In this document: positions 1 to 14,640 of the stretch, piece after piece
Layout: every line of letters begins with the position of its first letter
Position numbering within the stretch: the first letter of the stretch is position 1
Source of the DNA: Sipunculus nudus
Lineage: Eukaryota > Annelida > Sipuncula > Golfingiida > Sipunculidae
Length of the DNA stretch: 64,000 nt
Assembly: GCA_026874595.1 (NCBI GenBank)
Contig: CM049313.1
Coordinates: 12,519,508 to 12,583,507 of the forward strand
Direction: 5' to 3'
The notes under the pieces: model-generated
Told to the model about the DNA's origin: nothing
Database searches by the model: none
What the model saw: the letters and a program-made list of their open reading frames with translations, nothing else
Translations under genes and position numbers: made by a program

Positions 1-2604
1 TATTTGATTCATAGGCATTAATACAGAGGGATGGATATATATCCCACCCCACCCCCCTGAAACTGGGAAATGCTTATATCCAACATTTTTTTTAATGATG
101 GATGAACTCCGATCAATATACGAAATAAATATCCATTGACAGCGTCAAACAATATTTGATTCATAGGCATTAATACAGAGGGATGGATATATATCCCACC
201 CCACCCCCCTGAAACTGGGAAATGCTTATATCCAACATTTTTTTTAATGATGGATGAACTCCGATCAATATACGAAATAAATATCCATTGACAGCGTCAA
301 ACAATATTTGATTCATAGGCATTAATACAGAGGGATGGATATATATCCCACCCCACCCCCCTGAAACTGGGAAATGCTTATATCCAACATTTTTTTTAAT
401 GATGGATGAACTCCGATCAATATACGAAATAAATATCCATTGACAGCGTCAAACAATATTTGATTCATAGGCATTAATACAGAGGGATGGATATATATCC
501 CACCCCACCCCCCTGAAACTGGGAAATGCTTATATCCAACATTTTTTTTAATGATGGATGAACTCCGATCAATATACGAAATAAATATCCATTGACAGCG
601 TCAAACAATATTTGATTCATAGGCATTAATACAGAGGGATGGATATATATCCCACCCCACCCCCCTGAAACTGGGAAATGCTTATATCCAACATTTTTTT
701 TAATGATGGATGAACTCCGATCAATATACGAAATAAATATCCATTGACAGCGTCAAACAATATTTGATTCATAGGCATTAATACAGAGGGATGGATATAT
801 ATCCCACCCCACCCCCCTGAAACTGGGAAATGCTTATATCCAACATTTTTTTTAATGATGGATGAACTCCGAACAATATACGAAATAAATATCCATTGAC
901 AGCGTCAAACAATATTTGATTCATAGGCATTAATACAGAGGGATGGATATATATCCCACCCCACCCCCCTGAAACTGGGAAATGCTTATATCCAACATTT
1001 TTTTTAATGATGGATGAACTCCGATCAATATACGAAATAAATATCCATTGACAGCGTCAAACAATATTTGATTCATAGGCATTAATACAGAGGGATGGAT
1101 ATATATCCCACCCCACCCCCCTGAAACTGGGAAATGCTTATATCCAACATTTTTTTTAATGATGGATGAACTCCGATCAATATACGAAATAAATATCCAT
1201 TGACAGCGTCAAACAATATTTGATTCATAGGCATTAATACAGAGGGATGGATATATATCCCACCCCACCCCCCTGAAACTGGGAAATGCTTATATCCAAC
1301 ATTTTTTTTAATGATGGATGAACTCCGATTAATATACGAAATAAATATCCATTGACAGCGTCAAACAATCTTTGATTCATAGGCATTAATACAGAGGGAT
1401 GGATATATATCCCACCCCCACCCCCCTGAAACTGGGAAATGCTTATTTTCAACATTTTTTTTAATGATGGATGAACTCCGATTAATATACGAAATAAATA
1501 TCCATTGACAGCGTCAAACAATCTTTGATTCATAGGCATTAATACAGAGGGATGGATATATATCCCACCCCCACCCCCCTGAAACTGGGAAATGCTTATT
1601 TTCAACATTTTTTTTAATGATGGATGAACTCCGATTAATATACGAAATAAATATCCATTGACAGCGTCAAACAATCTTTGATTCATAGGCATTAATACAG
1701 AGGGATGGATATATATCCCACCCCCACCCCCCTGAAACTGGGAAATGCTTATTTTCAACATTTTTTTTAATGATGGATGAACTCCGATTAATATACGAAA
1801 TAAATATCCATTGACAGCGTCAAACAATCTTTGATTCATAGGCATTAATACAGAGGGATGGATATATATCCCACCCCCACCCCCCTGAAACTGGGAAATG
1901 CTTATTTTCAACATTTTTTTTAATGATGGATGAACTCCGATTAATATACGAAATAAATATCCATTGACAGCGTCAAACAATCTTTGATTCATAGGCATTA
2001 ATACAGAGGGATGGATATATATCCCATCCCCACCCCCCTGAAACTGGGAAATGCTTATTTTCAACATTTTTTTTAATGATGGATGAACTCCGATTAATAT
2101 ACGAAATAAATATCCATTGACAGCGTCAAACAATATTTGATTCATAGGCATTAACACAGAGGGATGGATATATATCCCACCCCACCCCCCTGAAACTTGG
2201 AAATGCTTATTTTCAACATTTTTTTTAATGATGGATGAACTCCGATCAATATACGAAATAAATATCCATTGACAGCGTCAAACAATATTTGATTCATAGG
2301 CATTAATACAGAGGGATGGATATATATCCCACCCCCACCCCCCTGAAACTGGGAAATGCTTATTTCCAACATTTTTTTTAATGATGGCTGAACTCCGATC
2401 AATATACGAAATAAATATCCATTGACAGCGTCAAACAATATTTGATTCATAGGCATTAATACAAAGGGATGGATATATATCCCACCCCCACCCCCCTTAA
2501 ACTGGGAAATGCTTATTTCCAACATTTTTTTTAATGATGGCTGAACTCCGATCAATATACGAAATAAATATCCATTGACAGCGTCAAACAATATTTGATT
2601 CATA
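1..2604. repeat. Satellite higher-order repeat, copy 1 (left-truncated)
   Basis: This part holds homogeneous 152-bp TTATATCC units up to about 1310, then six TTATTTTC-type units, then CTTGGAAA and GGCTGAACTCC types. It matches copy 2 at an offset of +2895 bp (19 monomers). The open frame at 1234-2157 recurs identically at 4129-5052, and a diagnostic GAACAA variant near 871 recurs near 3766. Agreement ends near 2600, where copy 1 returns to the homogeneous type while copy 2 continues through mixed types. Confidence 0.85.
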
Positions 2605-5600
2605 GGCATTAATACAGAGGGATGGATATATATCCCACCCCACCCCCCTGAAACTGGGAAATGCTTATATCCAACATTTTTTTTAATGATGGATGAACTC
2701 CGATCAATATACGAAATAAATATCCATTGACAGCGTCAAACAATATTTGATTCATAGGCATTAATACAGAGGGATGGATATATATCCCACCCCACCCCCC
2801 TGAAACTGGGAAATGCTTATATCCAACATTTTTTTTAATGATGGATGAACTCCGATCAATATACGAAATAAATATCCATTGACAGCGTCAAACAATATTT
2901 GATTCATAGGCATTAATACAGAGGGATGGATATATATCCCACCCCACCCCCCTGAAACTGGGAAATGCTTATATCCAACATTTTTTTTAATGATGGATGA
3001 ACTCCGATCAATATACGAAATAAATATCCATTGACAGCGTCAAACAATATTTGATTCATAGGCATTAATACAGAGGGATGGATATATATCCCACCCCACC
3101 CCCCTGAAACTGGGAAATGCTTATATCCAACATTTTTTTTAATGATGGATGAACTCCGATCAATATACGAAATAAATATCCATTGACAGCGTCAAACAAT
3201 ATTTGATTCATAGGCATTAATACAGAGGGATGGATATATATCCCACCCCACCCCCCTGAAACTGGGAAATGCTTATATCCAACATTTTTTTTAATGATGG
3301 ATGAACTCCGATCAATATACGAAATAAATATCCATTGACAGCGTCAAACAATATTTGATTCATAGGCATTAATACAGAGGGATGGATATATATCCCACCC
3401 CACCCCCCTGAAACTGGGAAATGCTTATATCCAACATTTTTTTTAATGATGGATGAACTCCGATCAATATACGAAATAAATATCCATTGACAGCGTCAAA
3501 CAATATTTGATTCATAGGCATTAATACAGAGGGATGGATATATATCCCACCCCACCCCCCTGAAACTGGGAAATGCTTATATCCAACATTTTTTTTAATG
3601 ATGGATGAACTCCGATCAATATACGAAATAAATATCCATTGACAGCGTCAAACAATATTTGATTCATAGGCATTAATACAGAGGGATGGATATATATCCC
3701 ACCCCACCCCCCTGAAACTGGGAAATGCTTATATCCAACATTTTTTTTAATGATGGATGAACTCCGAACAATATACGAAATAAATATCCATTGACAGCGT
3801 CAAACAATATTTGATTCATAGGCATTAATACAGAGGGATGGATATATATCCCACCCCACCCCCCTGAAACTGGGAAATGCTTATATCCAACATTTTTTTT
3901 AATGATGGATGAACTCCGATCAATATACGAAATAAATATCCATTGACAGCGTCAAACAATATTTGATTCATAGGCATTAATACAGAGGGATGGATATATA
4001 TCCCACCCCACCCCCCTGAAACTGGGAAATGCTTATATCCAACATTTTTTTTAATGATGGATGAACTCCGATCAATATACGAAATAAATATCCATTGACA
4101 GCGTCAAACAATATTTGATTCATAGGCATTAATACAGAGGGATGGATATATATCCCACCCCACCCCCCTGAAACTGGGAAATGCTTATATCCAACATTTT
4201 TTTTAATGATGGATGAACTCCGATTAATATACGAAATAAATATCCATTGACAGCGTCAAACAATCTTTGATTCATAGGCATTAATACAGAGGGATGGATA
4301 TATATCCCACCCCCACCCCCCTGAAACTGGGAAATGCTTATTTTCAACATTTTTTTTAATGATGGATGAACTCCGATTAATATACGAAATAAATATCCAT
4401 TGACAGCGTCAAACAATCTTTGATTCATAGGCATTAATACAGAGGGATGGATATATATCCCACCCCCACCCCCCTGAAACTGGGAAATGCTTATTTTCAA
4501 CATTTTTTTTAATGATGGATGAACTCCGATTAATATACGAAATAAATATCCATTGACAGCGTCAAACAATCTTTGATTCATAGGCATTAATACAGAGGGA
4601 TGGATATATATCCCACCCCCACCCCCCTGAAACTGGGAAATGCTTATTTTCAACATTTTTTTTAATGATGGATGAACTCCGATTAATATACGAAATAAAT
4701 ATCCATTGACAGCGTCAAACAATCTTTGATTCATAGGCATTAATACAGAGGGATGGATATATATCCCACCCCCACCCCCCTGAAACTGGGAAATGCTTAT
4801 TTTCAACATTTTTTTTAATGATGGATGAACTCCGATTAATATACGAAATAAATATCCATTGACAGCGTCAAACAATCTTTGATTCATAGGCATTAATACA
4901 GAGGGATGGATATATATCCCATCCCCACCCCCCTGAAACTGGGAAATGCTTATTTTCAACATTTTTTTTAATGATGGATGAACTCCGATTAATATACGAA
5001 ATAAATATCCATTGACAGCGTCAAACAATATTTGATTCATAGGCATTAACACAGAGGGATGGATATATATCCCACCCCACCCCCCTGAAACTTGGAAATG
5101 CTTATTTTCAACATTTTTTTTAATGATGGATGAACTCCGATCAATATACGAAATAAATATCCATTGACAGCGTCAAACAATATTTGATTCATAGGCATTA
5201 ATACAGAGGGATGGATATATATCCCACCCCCACCCCCCTGAAACTGGGAAATGCTTATTTCCAACATTTTTTTTAATGATGGCTGAACTCCGATCAATAT
5301 ACGAAATAAATATCCATTGACAGCGTCAAACAATATTTGATTCATAGGCATTAATACAAAGGGATGGATATATATCCCACCCCCACCCCCCTTAAACTGG
5401 GAAATGCTTATTTCCAACATTTTTTTTAATGATGGCTGAACTCCGATCAATATACGAAATAAATATCCATTTACAGCGTCAAACAATATTTGATTCATAG
5501 GCATTAATACAGAGGGATGGATATATATCCCACCCCCACCCCCCTGAAACTGGGAAATGCTTATTTTCAACATTTTTTTTAATGATGGATGAACTCCGAT

Positions 5601-7792
5601 TAATATACGAAATAAATATCCATTGACAGCGTCAAACAATCTTTGATTCATAGGCATTAATACAGAGGGATGGATATATATCCCACCCCACCCCCCTGAA
5701 ACTTGGAAATGCTTATTTTCAACATTTTTTTTAATGATGGATGAACTCCGATCAATATACGAAATAAATATCCATTTACAGCGTCAAACAATATTTGATT
5801 CATAGGCATTAATACAGAGGGATGGATATATATCCCACCCCCACCCCCCTTAAACTGGGAAATGCTTATTTCCAACATTTTTTTTAATGATGGATGAACT
5901 CCGATCAATATACGAAATAAATATCCATTTACAGCGTCAAACAATATTTGATTCATAGGCATTAATACAGAGGGATGGATATATATCCCACCCCCACCCC
6001 CCTGAAACTGGGAAATGCTTATTTTCAACATTTTTTTTAATGATGGATGAACTCCGATCAATATACGAAATAAATATCCATTTACAGCGTCAAACAATAT
6101 TTGATTCATAGGCATTAATACAGAGGGATGGATATATATCCCACCCCCACCCCCCTGAAACTGGGAAATGCTTATTTTCAACATTTTTTTTAATGATGGA
6201 TGAACTCCGATTAATATACGAAATAAATATCCATTGACAGCGTCAAACAATCTTTGATTCATAGGCATTAATACAGAGGGATGGATATATATCCCACCCC
6301 ACCCCCCTGAAACTTGGAAATGCTTATTTTCAACATTTTTTTTAATGATGGATGAACTCCGATCAATATACGAAATAAATATCCATTGACAGCGTCAAAC
6401 AATATTTGATTCATAGGCATTAATACAGAGGGATGGATATATATCCCACCCCCACCCCCCTGAAACTGGGAAATGCTTATTTCCAACATTTTTTTTAATG
6501 ATGGCTGAACTCCGATCAATATACGAAATAAATATCCATTGACAGCGTCAAACAATATTTGATTCATAGGCATTAATACAAAGGGATGGATATATATCCC
6601 ACCCCCACCCCCCTTAAACTGGGAAATGCTTATTTCCAACATTTTTTTTAATGATGGCTGAACTCCGATCAATATACGAAATAAATATCCATTTACAGCG
6701 TCAAACAATATTTGATTCATAGGCATTAATACAGAGGGATGGATATATATCCCACCCCCACCCCCCTGAAACTGGGAAATGCTTATTTTCAACATTTTTT
6801 TTAATGATGGATGAACTCCGATTAATATACGAAATAAATATCCATTGACAGCGTCAAACAATCTTTGATTCATAGGCATTAATACAGAGGGATGGATATA
6901 TATCCCACCCCACCCCCCTGAAACTTGGAAATGCTTATTTTCAACATTTTTTTTAATGATGGATGAACTCCGATCAATATACGAAATAAATATCCATTTA
7001 CAGCGTCAAACAATATTTGATTCATAGGCATTAATACAGAGGGATGGATATATATCCCATCCCCACCCCCCTGAAACTGGGAAATGCTTATTTTCAACAT
7101 TTTTTTTATGATGGCTAAACTCCGATCAATATACGAAATAAATATCCATTGACAGCGTCAAACAATATTTGATTCATAGGCATTAATACAGAGGGATGGA
7201 TATATATCCCACCCCACCCCCCTGAAACTGGGAAATGCTTATATCCAACATTTTTTTTAATGATGGATGAACTCCGATCAATATACGAAATAAATATCCA
7301 TTTACAGCGTCAAACAATATTTGATTCATAGGCATTAATACAGAGGGATGGATATATATCCCACCCCCACCCCCCTGAAACTGGGAAATGCTTATTTTCA
7401 ACATTTTTTTTAATGATGGATGAACTCCGATTAATATACGAAATAAATATCCATTGACAGCGTCAAACAATCTTTGATTCATAGGCATTAATACAGAGGG
7501 ATGGATATATATCCCACCCCACCCCCCTGAAACTTGGAAATGCTTATTTTCAACATTTTTTTTAATGATGGATGAACTCCGATCAATATACGAAATAAAT
7601 ATCCATTTACAGCGTCAAACAATATTTGATTCATAGGCATTAATACAGAGGGATGGATATATATCCCACCCCCACCCCCCTTAAACTGGGAAATGCTTAT
7701 TTCCAACATTTTTTTTAATGATGGCTGAACTCCGATCAATATACGAAATAAATATCCATTGACAGCGTCAAACAATATTTGATTCATAGGCA
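2605..7792. repeat. Satellite higher-order repeat, copy 2
   Basis: Roughly ten homogeneous 152-bp units (to about 4200) are followed by 153-bp TTATTTTC units and then an ordered mixture of CTTGGAAA, GGCTGAACTCC and TTATTTTC units. The same order recurs in copy 3 at an offset of 5032-5033 bp (33 monomers). One unit near 7106 lacks an A after the T run, and this deletion recurs near 12139 in copy 3. Sharing such private variants shows the copies arose from one block. Confidence 0.85.
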
Positions 7793-10700
7793 TTAATACA
7801 GAGGGATGGATATATATCCCACCCCACCCCCCTGAAACTGGGAAATGCTTATATCCAACATTTTTTTTAATGATGGATGAACTCCGATCAATATACGAAA
7901 TAAATATCCATTGACAGCGTCAAACAATATTTGATTCATAGGCATTAATACAGAGGGATGGATATATATCCCACCCCACCCCCCTGAAACTGGGAAATGC
8001 TTATATCCAACATTTTTTTTAATGATGGATGAACTCCGATCAATATACGAAATAAATATCCATTGACAGCGTCAAACAATATTTGATTCATAGGCATTAA
8101 TACAGAGGGATGGATATATATCCCACCCCACCCCCCTGAAACTGGGAAATGCTTATATCCAACATTTTTTTTAATGATGGATGAACTCCGATCAATATAC
8201 GAAATAAATATCCATTGACAGCGTCAAACAATATTTGATTCATAGGCATTAATACAGAGGGATGGATATATATCCCACCCCACCCCCCTGAAACTGGGAA
8301 ATGCTTATATCCAACATTTTTTTTAATGATGGATGAACTCCGATCAATATACGAAATAAATATCCATTGACAGCGTCAAACAATATTTGATTCATAGGCA
8401 TTAATACAGAGGGATGGATATATATCCCACCCCACCCCCCTGAAACTGGGAAATGCTTATATCCAACATTTTTTTTAATGATGGATGAACTCCGATCAAT
8501 ATACGAAATAAATATCCATTGACAGCGTCAAACAATATTTGATTCATAGGCATTAATACAGAGGGATGGATATATATCCCACCCCACCCCCCTGAAACTG
8601 GGAAATGCTTATATCCAACATTTTTTTTAATGATGGATGAACTCCGATCAATATACGAAATAAATATCCATTGACAGCGTCAAACAATATTTGATTCATA
8701 GGCATTAATACAGAGGGATGGATATATATCCCACCCCACCCCCCTGAAACTGGGAAATGCTTATATCCAACATTTTTTTTAATGATGGATGAACTCCGAA
8801 CAATATACGAAATAAATATCCATTGACAGCGTCAAACAATATTTGATTCATAGGCATTAATACAGAGGGATGGATATATATCCCACCCCACCCCCCTGAA
8901 ACTGGGAAATGCTTATATCCAACATTTTTTTTAATGATGGATGAACTCCGATCAATATACGAAATAAATATCCATTGACAGCGTCAAACAATATTTGATT
9001 CATAGGCATTAATACAGAGGGATGGATATATATCCCACCCCACCCCCCTGAAACTGGGAAATGCTTATATCCAACATTTTTTTTAATGATGGATGAACTC
9101 CGATCAATATACGAAATAAATATCCATTGACAGCGTCAAACAATATTTGATTCATAGGCATTAATACAGAGGGATGGATATATATCCCACCCCACCCCCC
9201 TGAAACTGGGAAATGCTTATATCCAACATTTTTTTTAATGATGGATGAACTCCGATTAATATACGAAATAAATATCCATTGACAGCGTCAAACAATCTTT
9301 GATTCATAGGCATTAATACAGAGGGATGGATATATATCCCACCCCCACCCCCCTGAAACTGGGAAATGCTTATTTTCAACATTTTTTTTAATGATGGATG
9401 AACTCCGATTAATATACGAAATAAATATCCATTGACAGCGTCAAACAATCTTTGATTCATAGGCATTAATACAGAGGGATGGATATATATCCCACCCCCA
9501 CCCCCCTGAAACTGGGAAATGCTTATTTTCAACATTTTTTTTAATGATGGATGAACTCCGATTAATATACGAAATAAATATCCATTGACAGCGTCAAACA
9601 ATCTTTGATTCATAGGCATTAATACAGAGGGATGGATATATATCCCACCCCCACCCCCCTGAAACTGGGAAATGCTTATTTTCAACATTTTTTTTAATGA
9701 TGGATGAACTCCGATTAATATACGAAATAAATATCCATTGACAGCGTCAAACAATCTTTGATTCATAGGCATTAATACAGAGGGATGGATATATATCCCA
9801 CCCCCACCCCCCTGAAACTGGGAAATGCTTATTTTCAACATTTTTTTTTAATGATGGATGAACTCCGATTAATATACGAAATAAATATCCATTGACAGCG
9901 TCAAACAATCTTTGATTCATAGGCATTAATACAGAGGGATGGATATATATCCCATCCCCACCCCCCTGAAACTGGGAAATGCTTATTTTCAACATTTTTT
10001 TTAATGATGGATGAACTCCGATTAATATACGAAATAAATATCCATTGACAGCGTCAAACAATATTTGATTCATAGGCATTAACACAGAGGGATGGATATA
10101 TATCCCACCCCACCCCCCTGAAACTTGGAAATGCTTATTTTCAACATTTTTTTTAATGATGGATGAACTCCGATCAATATACGAAATAAATATCCATTGA
10201 CAGCGTCAAACAATATTTGATTCATAGGCATTAATACAGAGGGATGGATATATATCCCACCCCCACCCCCCTGAAACTGGGAAATGCTTATTTCCAACAT
10301 TTTTTTTAATGATGGCTGAACTCCGATCAATATACGAAATAAATATCCATTGACAGCGTCAAACAATATTTGATTCATAGGCATTAATACAAAGGGATGG
10401 ATATATATCCCACCCCCACCCCCCTTAAACTGGGAAATGCTTATTTCCAACATTTTTTTTAATGATGGCTGAACTCCGATCAATATACGAAATAAATATC
10501 CATTTACAGCGTCAAACAATATTTGATTCATAGGCATTAATACAGAGGGATGGATATATATCCCACCCCCACCCCCCTGAAACTGGGAAATGCTTATTTT
10601 CAACATTTTTTTTAATGATGGATGAACTCCGATTAATATACGAAATAAATATCCATTGACAGCGTCAAACAATCTTTGATTCATAGGCATTAATACAGAG

Positions 10701-13420
10701 GGATGGATATATATCCCACCCCACCCCCCTGAAACTTGGAAATGCTTATTTTCAACATTTTTTTTAATGATGGATGAACTCCGATCAATATACGAAATAA
10801 ATATCCATTTACAGCGTCAAACAATATTTGATTCATAGGCATTAATACAGAGGGATGGATATATATCCCACCCCCACCCCCCTTAAACTGGGAAATGCTT
10901 ATTTCCAACATTTTTTTTAATGATGGATGAACTCCGATCAATATACGAAATAAATATCCATTTACAGCGTCAAACAATATTTGATTCATAGGCATTAATA
11001 CAGAGGGATGGATATATATCCCACCCCCACCCCCCTGAAACTGGGAAATGCTTATTTTCAACATTTTTTTTAATGATGGATGAACTCCGATCAATATACG
11101 AAATAAATATCCATTTACAGCGTCAAACAATATTTGATTCATAGGCATTAATACAGAGGGATGGATATATATCCCACCCCCACCCCCCTGAAACTGGGAA
11201 ATGCTTATTTTCAACATTTTTTTTAATGATGGATGAACTCCGATTAATATACGAAATAAATATCCATTGACAGCGTCAAACAATCTTTGATTCATAGGCA
11301 TTAATACAGAGGGATGGATATATATCCCACCCCACCCCCCTGAAACTTGGAAATGCTTATTTTCAACATTTTTTTTAATGATGGATGAACTCCGATCAAT
11401 ATACGAAATAAATATCCATTGACAGCGTCAAACAATATTTGATTCATAGGCATTAATACAGAGGGATGGATATATATCCCACCCCCACCCCCCTGAAACT
11501 GGGAAATGCTTATTTCCAACATTTTTTTTAATGATGGCTGAACTCCGATCAATATACGAAATAAATATCCATTGACAGCGTCAAACAATATTTGATTCAT
11601 AGGCATTAATACAAAGGGATGGATATATATCCCACCCCCACCCCCCTTAAACTGGGAAATGCTTATTTCCAACATTTTTTTTAATGATGGCTGAACTCCG
11701 ATCAATATACGAAATAAATATCCATTTACAGCGTCAAACAATATTTGATTCATAGGCATTAATACAGAGGGATGGATATATATCCCACCCCCACCCCCCT
11801 GAAACTGGGAAATGCTTATTTTCAACATTTTTTTTAATGATGGATGAACTCCGATTAATATACGAAATAAATATCCATTGACAGCGTCAAACAATCTTTG
11901 ATTCATAGGCATTAATACAGAGGGATGGATATATATCCCACCCCACCCCCCTGAAACTTGGAAATGCTTATTTTCAACATTTTTTTTAATGATGGATGAA
12001 CTCCGATCAATATACGAAATAAATATCCATTTACAGCGTCAAACAATATTTGATTCATAGGCATTAATACAGAGGGATGGATATATATCCCATCCCCACC
12101 CCCCTGAAACTGGGAAATGCTTATTTTCAACATTTTTTTTATGATGGCTAAACTCCGATCAATATACGAAATAAATATCCATTGACAGCGTCAAACAATA
12201 TTTGATTCATAGGCATTAATACAGAGGGATGGATATATATCCCACCCCACCCCCCTGAAACTGGGAAATGCTTATATCCAACATTTTTTTTAATGATGGA
12301 TGAACTCCGATCAATATACGAAATAAATATCCATTTACAGCGTCAAACAATATTTGATTCATAGGCATTAATACAGAGGGATGGATATATATCCCACCCC
12401 CACCCCCCTGAAACTGGGAAATGCTTATTTTCAACATTTTTTTTAATGATGGATGAACTCCGATTAATATACGAAATAAATATCCATTGACAGCGTCAAA
12501 CAATCTTTGATTCATAGGCATTAATACAGAGGGATGGATATATATCCCACCCCACCCCCCTGAAACTTGGAAATGCTTATTTTCAACATTTTTTTTAATG
12601 ATGGATGAACTCCGATCAATATACGAAATAAATATCCATTTACAGCGTCAAACAATATTTGATTCATAGGCATTAATACAGAGGGATGGATATATATCCC
12701 ACCCCCACCCCCCTTAAACTGGGAAATGCTTATTTCCAACATTTTTTTTAATGATGGCTGAACTCCGATCAATATACGAAATAAATATCCATTTACAGCG
12801 TCAAACAATATTTGATTCATAGGCATTAATACAGAGGGATGGATATATATCCCACCCCCACCCCCCTGAAACTGGGAAATGCTTATTTTCAACATTTTTT
12901 TTAATGATGGATGAACTCCGATTAATATACGAAATAAATATCCATTGACAGCGTCAAACAATCTTTGATTCATAGGCATTAATACAGAGGGATGGATATA
13001 TATCCCACCCCACCCCCCTGAAACTTGGAAATGCTTATTTTCAACATTTTTTTTAATGATGGATGAACTCCGATCAATATACGAAATAAATATCCATTTA
13101 CAGCGTCAAACAATATTTGATTCATAGGCATTAATACAGAGGGATGGATATATATCCCACCCCCACCCCCCTGAAACTGGGAAATGCTTATTTTCAACAT
13201 TTTTTTTAATGATGGATGAACTCCGATTAATATACGAAATAAATATCCATTGACAGCGTCAAACAATATTTGATTCATAGGCATTAATACAGAGGGATGG
13301 ATATATATCCCACCCCACCCCCCTGAAACTTGGAAATGCTTATTTTCAACATTTTTTTTAATGATGGATGAACTCCGATCAATATACGAAATAAATATCC
13401 ATTTACAGCGTCAAACAATA
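7793..13420. repeat. Satellite higher-order repeat, copy 3
   Basis: This block repeats copy 2 at +5033 bp. The frames at 5046-7488 reappear residue for residue at 10079-12521. It has one fewer homogeneous 152-bp unit at its start (nine rather than ten between equivalent marks). A private extra T in the T run near 9841 breaks the six-unit open frame found in copies 1 and 2. Past about 12783 it extends through further mixed units to the edge of the array. Confidence 0.85.
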
Positions 13421-13625
13421 TTTGTTTCATAGGCATTCATACAAAGGGATGGGTATATATCCCACCCCCAACCCCCCTAAAACTGGGAAATGCTTATTTT
13501 CAACATTTTTTTTTAATGATGGATGAACTCCGATCAATATACGAAATAATTATCCATTGACAGCGTCAAACAATATTTGATTCAATATTTAATACAAAGG
13601 AAGGATATATATCTCATCCCCATCA
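13421..13625. repeat. Degenerate edge monomers of the satellite
   Basis: The last unit and a partial one carry substitutions and indels not seen inside the array (for example GGGATGGGTATATATCCC, CCCCCAACCCCCC, and loss of part of the GATTCATAGGC block near 13580). Recognisable similarity fades by about 13625. Decay at an array edge fits homogenisation by unequal exchange acting less at the boundary. Confidence 0.85.
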
Positions 13626-14640
13626 CCCGTTTTTTACAAGGGGAATGGTCAATGTAGTCATCCCCCTGCTATTCAGAGAATAATATTTTTATATTGGAAA
13701 TAAAATATATTAGAATTATGGAGTTTTAGTTCCTTTGCTGAGTTTACTATGAAATATTATGTTAAAATGGCCTATACTGAAAAAATACCTTATTTCTTAA
13801 AACCTTATACTGAATTGCAATATATTTTAAATGTGTCAACAGACAATAAAGATATATATATGTGTGTGTGTGTGTGTGTGTTTATAAATAAAAGTTGTCT
13901 CAACTTGTCCGTTGAACATAAATTGACGCACCAGATCTGATTTTATAACGGGTTCCTTGTTAACAAAACCGTAATAACTGCCCTTGTATTATATTCCTCT
14001 TAAAGAATATACAAATAGTGAAGCTGATTAAAAAAATGATTGGGCCATTCTTTATCATAGAACGTTTCAAATTTCTTGTTTGGGCAAACACTACTTCTAT
14101 GAACGATTCAGGATAATTTACTGAACAGAGATAAGCCATCAAATGCTAGAACCCTCTCGCCTACAGTTCAACGGAGCGCAGTGGTTTACGGACAGAGGTC
14201 TTGATTAAAGAGAGAATACCCAACACGAGGCGCAAAAAAAACATTAGTTGTAACTCCGGATTCCCGAACCTCGGATCAGGGGGCAGGATATCCTATTATG
14301 CTATAGATACTTTATATGGATATAAAATGCTCTTATCGGGCTACAGAAAACAGTGCTGTTTCTTATTTTGCCGTAGATAAAATCATTAATTTCTTACCCG
14401 CGGAATCATGGCGTTCTCAGGAAAGGCGCGCTCGTCACGGCAGATTTTTTTCTAAATAAATAAACGGCAAAAATAAGCTGGATGTTAGTTAGGTATTCTC
14501 GTCTTGAAGCCTGGACTAGGTTACGATGGAACAATTCATATTCAGGGAAATATTTTATTGTGAGAACCGCAATGATATGGTCACCTTCCTATTACAGACA
14601 ATTAATTCGGTCCCATGCAATTTACAAACTGAGAAGTTTA
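13626..14640. other. Low-copy AT-rich DNA, no gene seen
   Basis: I see no gene here. A short (TA)n(TG)10 microsatellite lies at 13852-13881. The only open frames are about 60 codons, with no recognisable domain or codon bias. Confidence 0.6.

Larger units (their letters stand above)
1..13625. repeat. 152/153-bp satellite DNA array with higher-order structure
   Basis: About 89 head-to-tail monomers fill this stretch, and the array enters from the left edge of the window. Unit starts fall at 1, 153, 305, 457 and so on (152 bp). Variants with one extra C in the C-rich tract are 153 bp. Each monomer has a C-rich tract (CCCACCCCACCCCCC), a 12-bp palindrome (GGATATATATCC), a T8 run and an AT-rich remainder. 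Sequence types recur in a fixed order: TTATATCC units, TTATTTTC/GATTAAT units, CTTGGAAA units, and GGCTGAACTCC units. On the minus strand the 153-bp units are open in one frame (51 residues per unit), giving open frames of up to 307 codons. These begin at non-ATG codons and stop wherever a 152-bp unit shifts the frame, so I read them as non-coding. Monomer length close to a nucleosome repeat is compatible with centromeric or heterochromatic satellite, which is inference only. Confidence 0.98.

Noticed and set aside
1-13284. Many minus-strand open frames of 73-307 codons with a 51-residue repeat
   Set aside because: They follow satellite monomer length (153 versus 152 bp), begin at non-ATG codons and are cut whenever unit length changes. 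No start context, splice signal or domain is visible.
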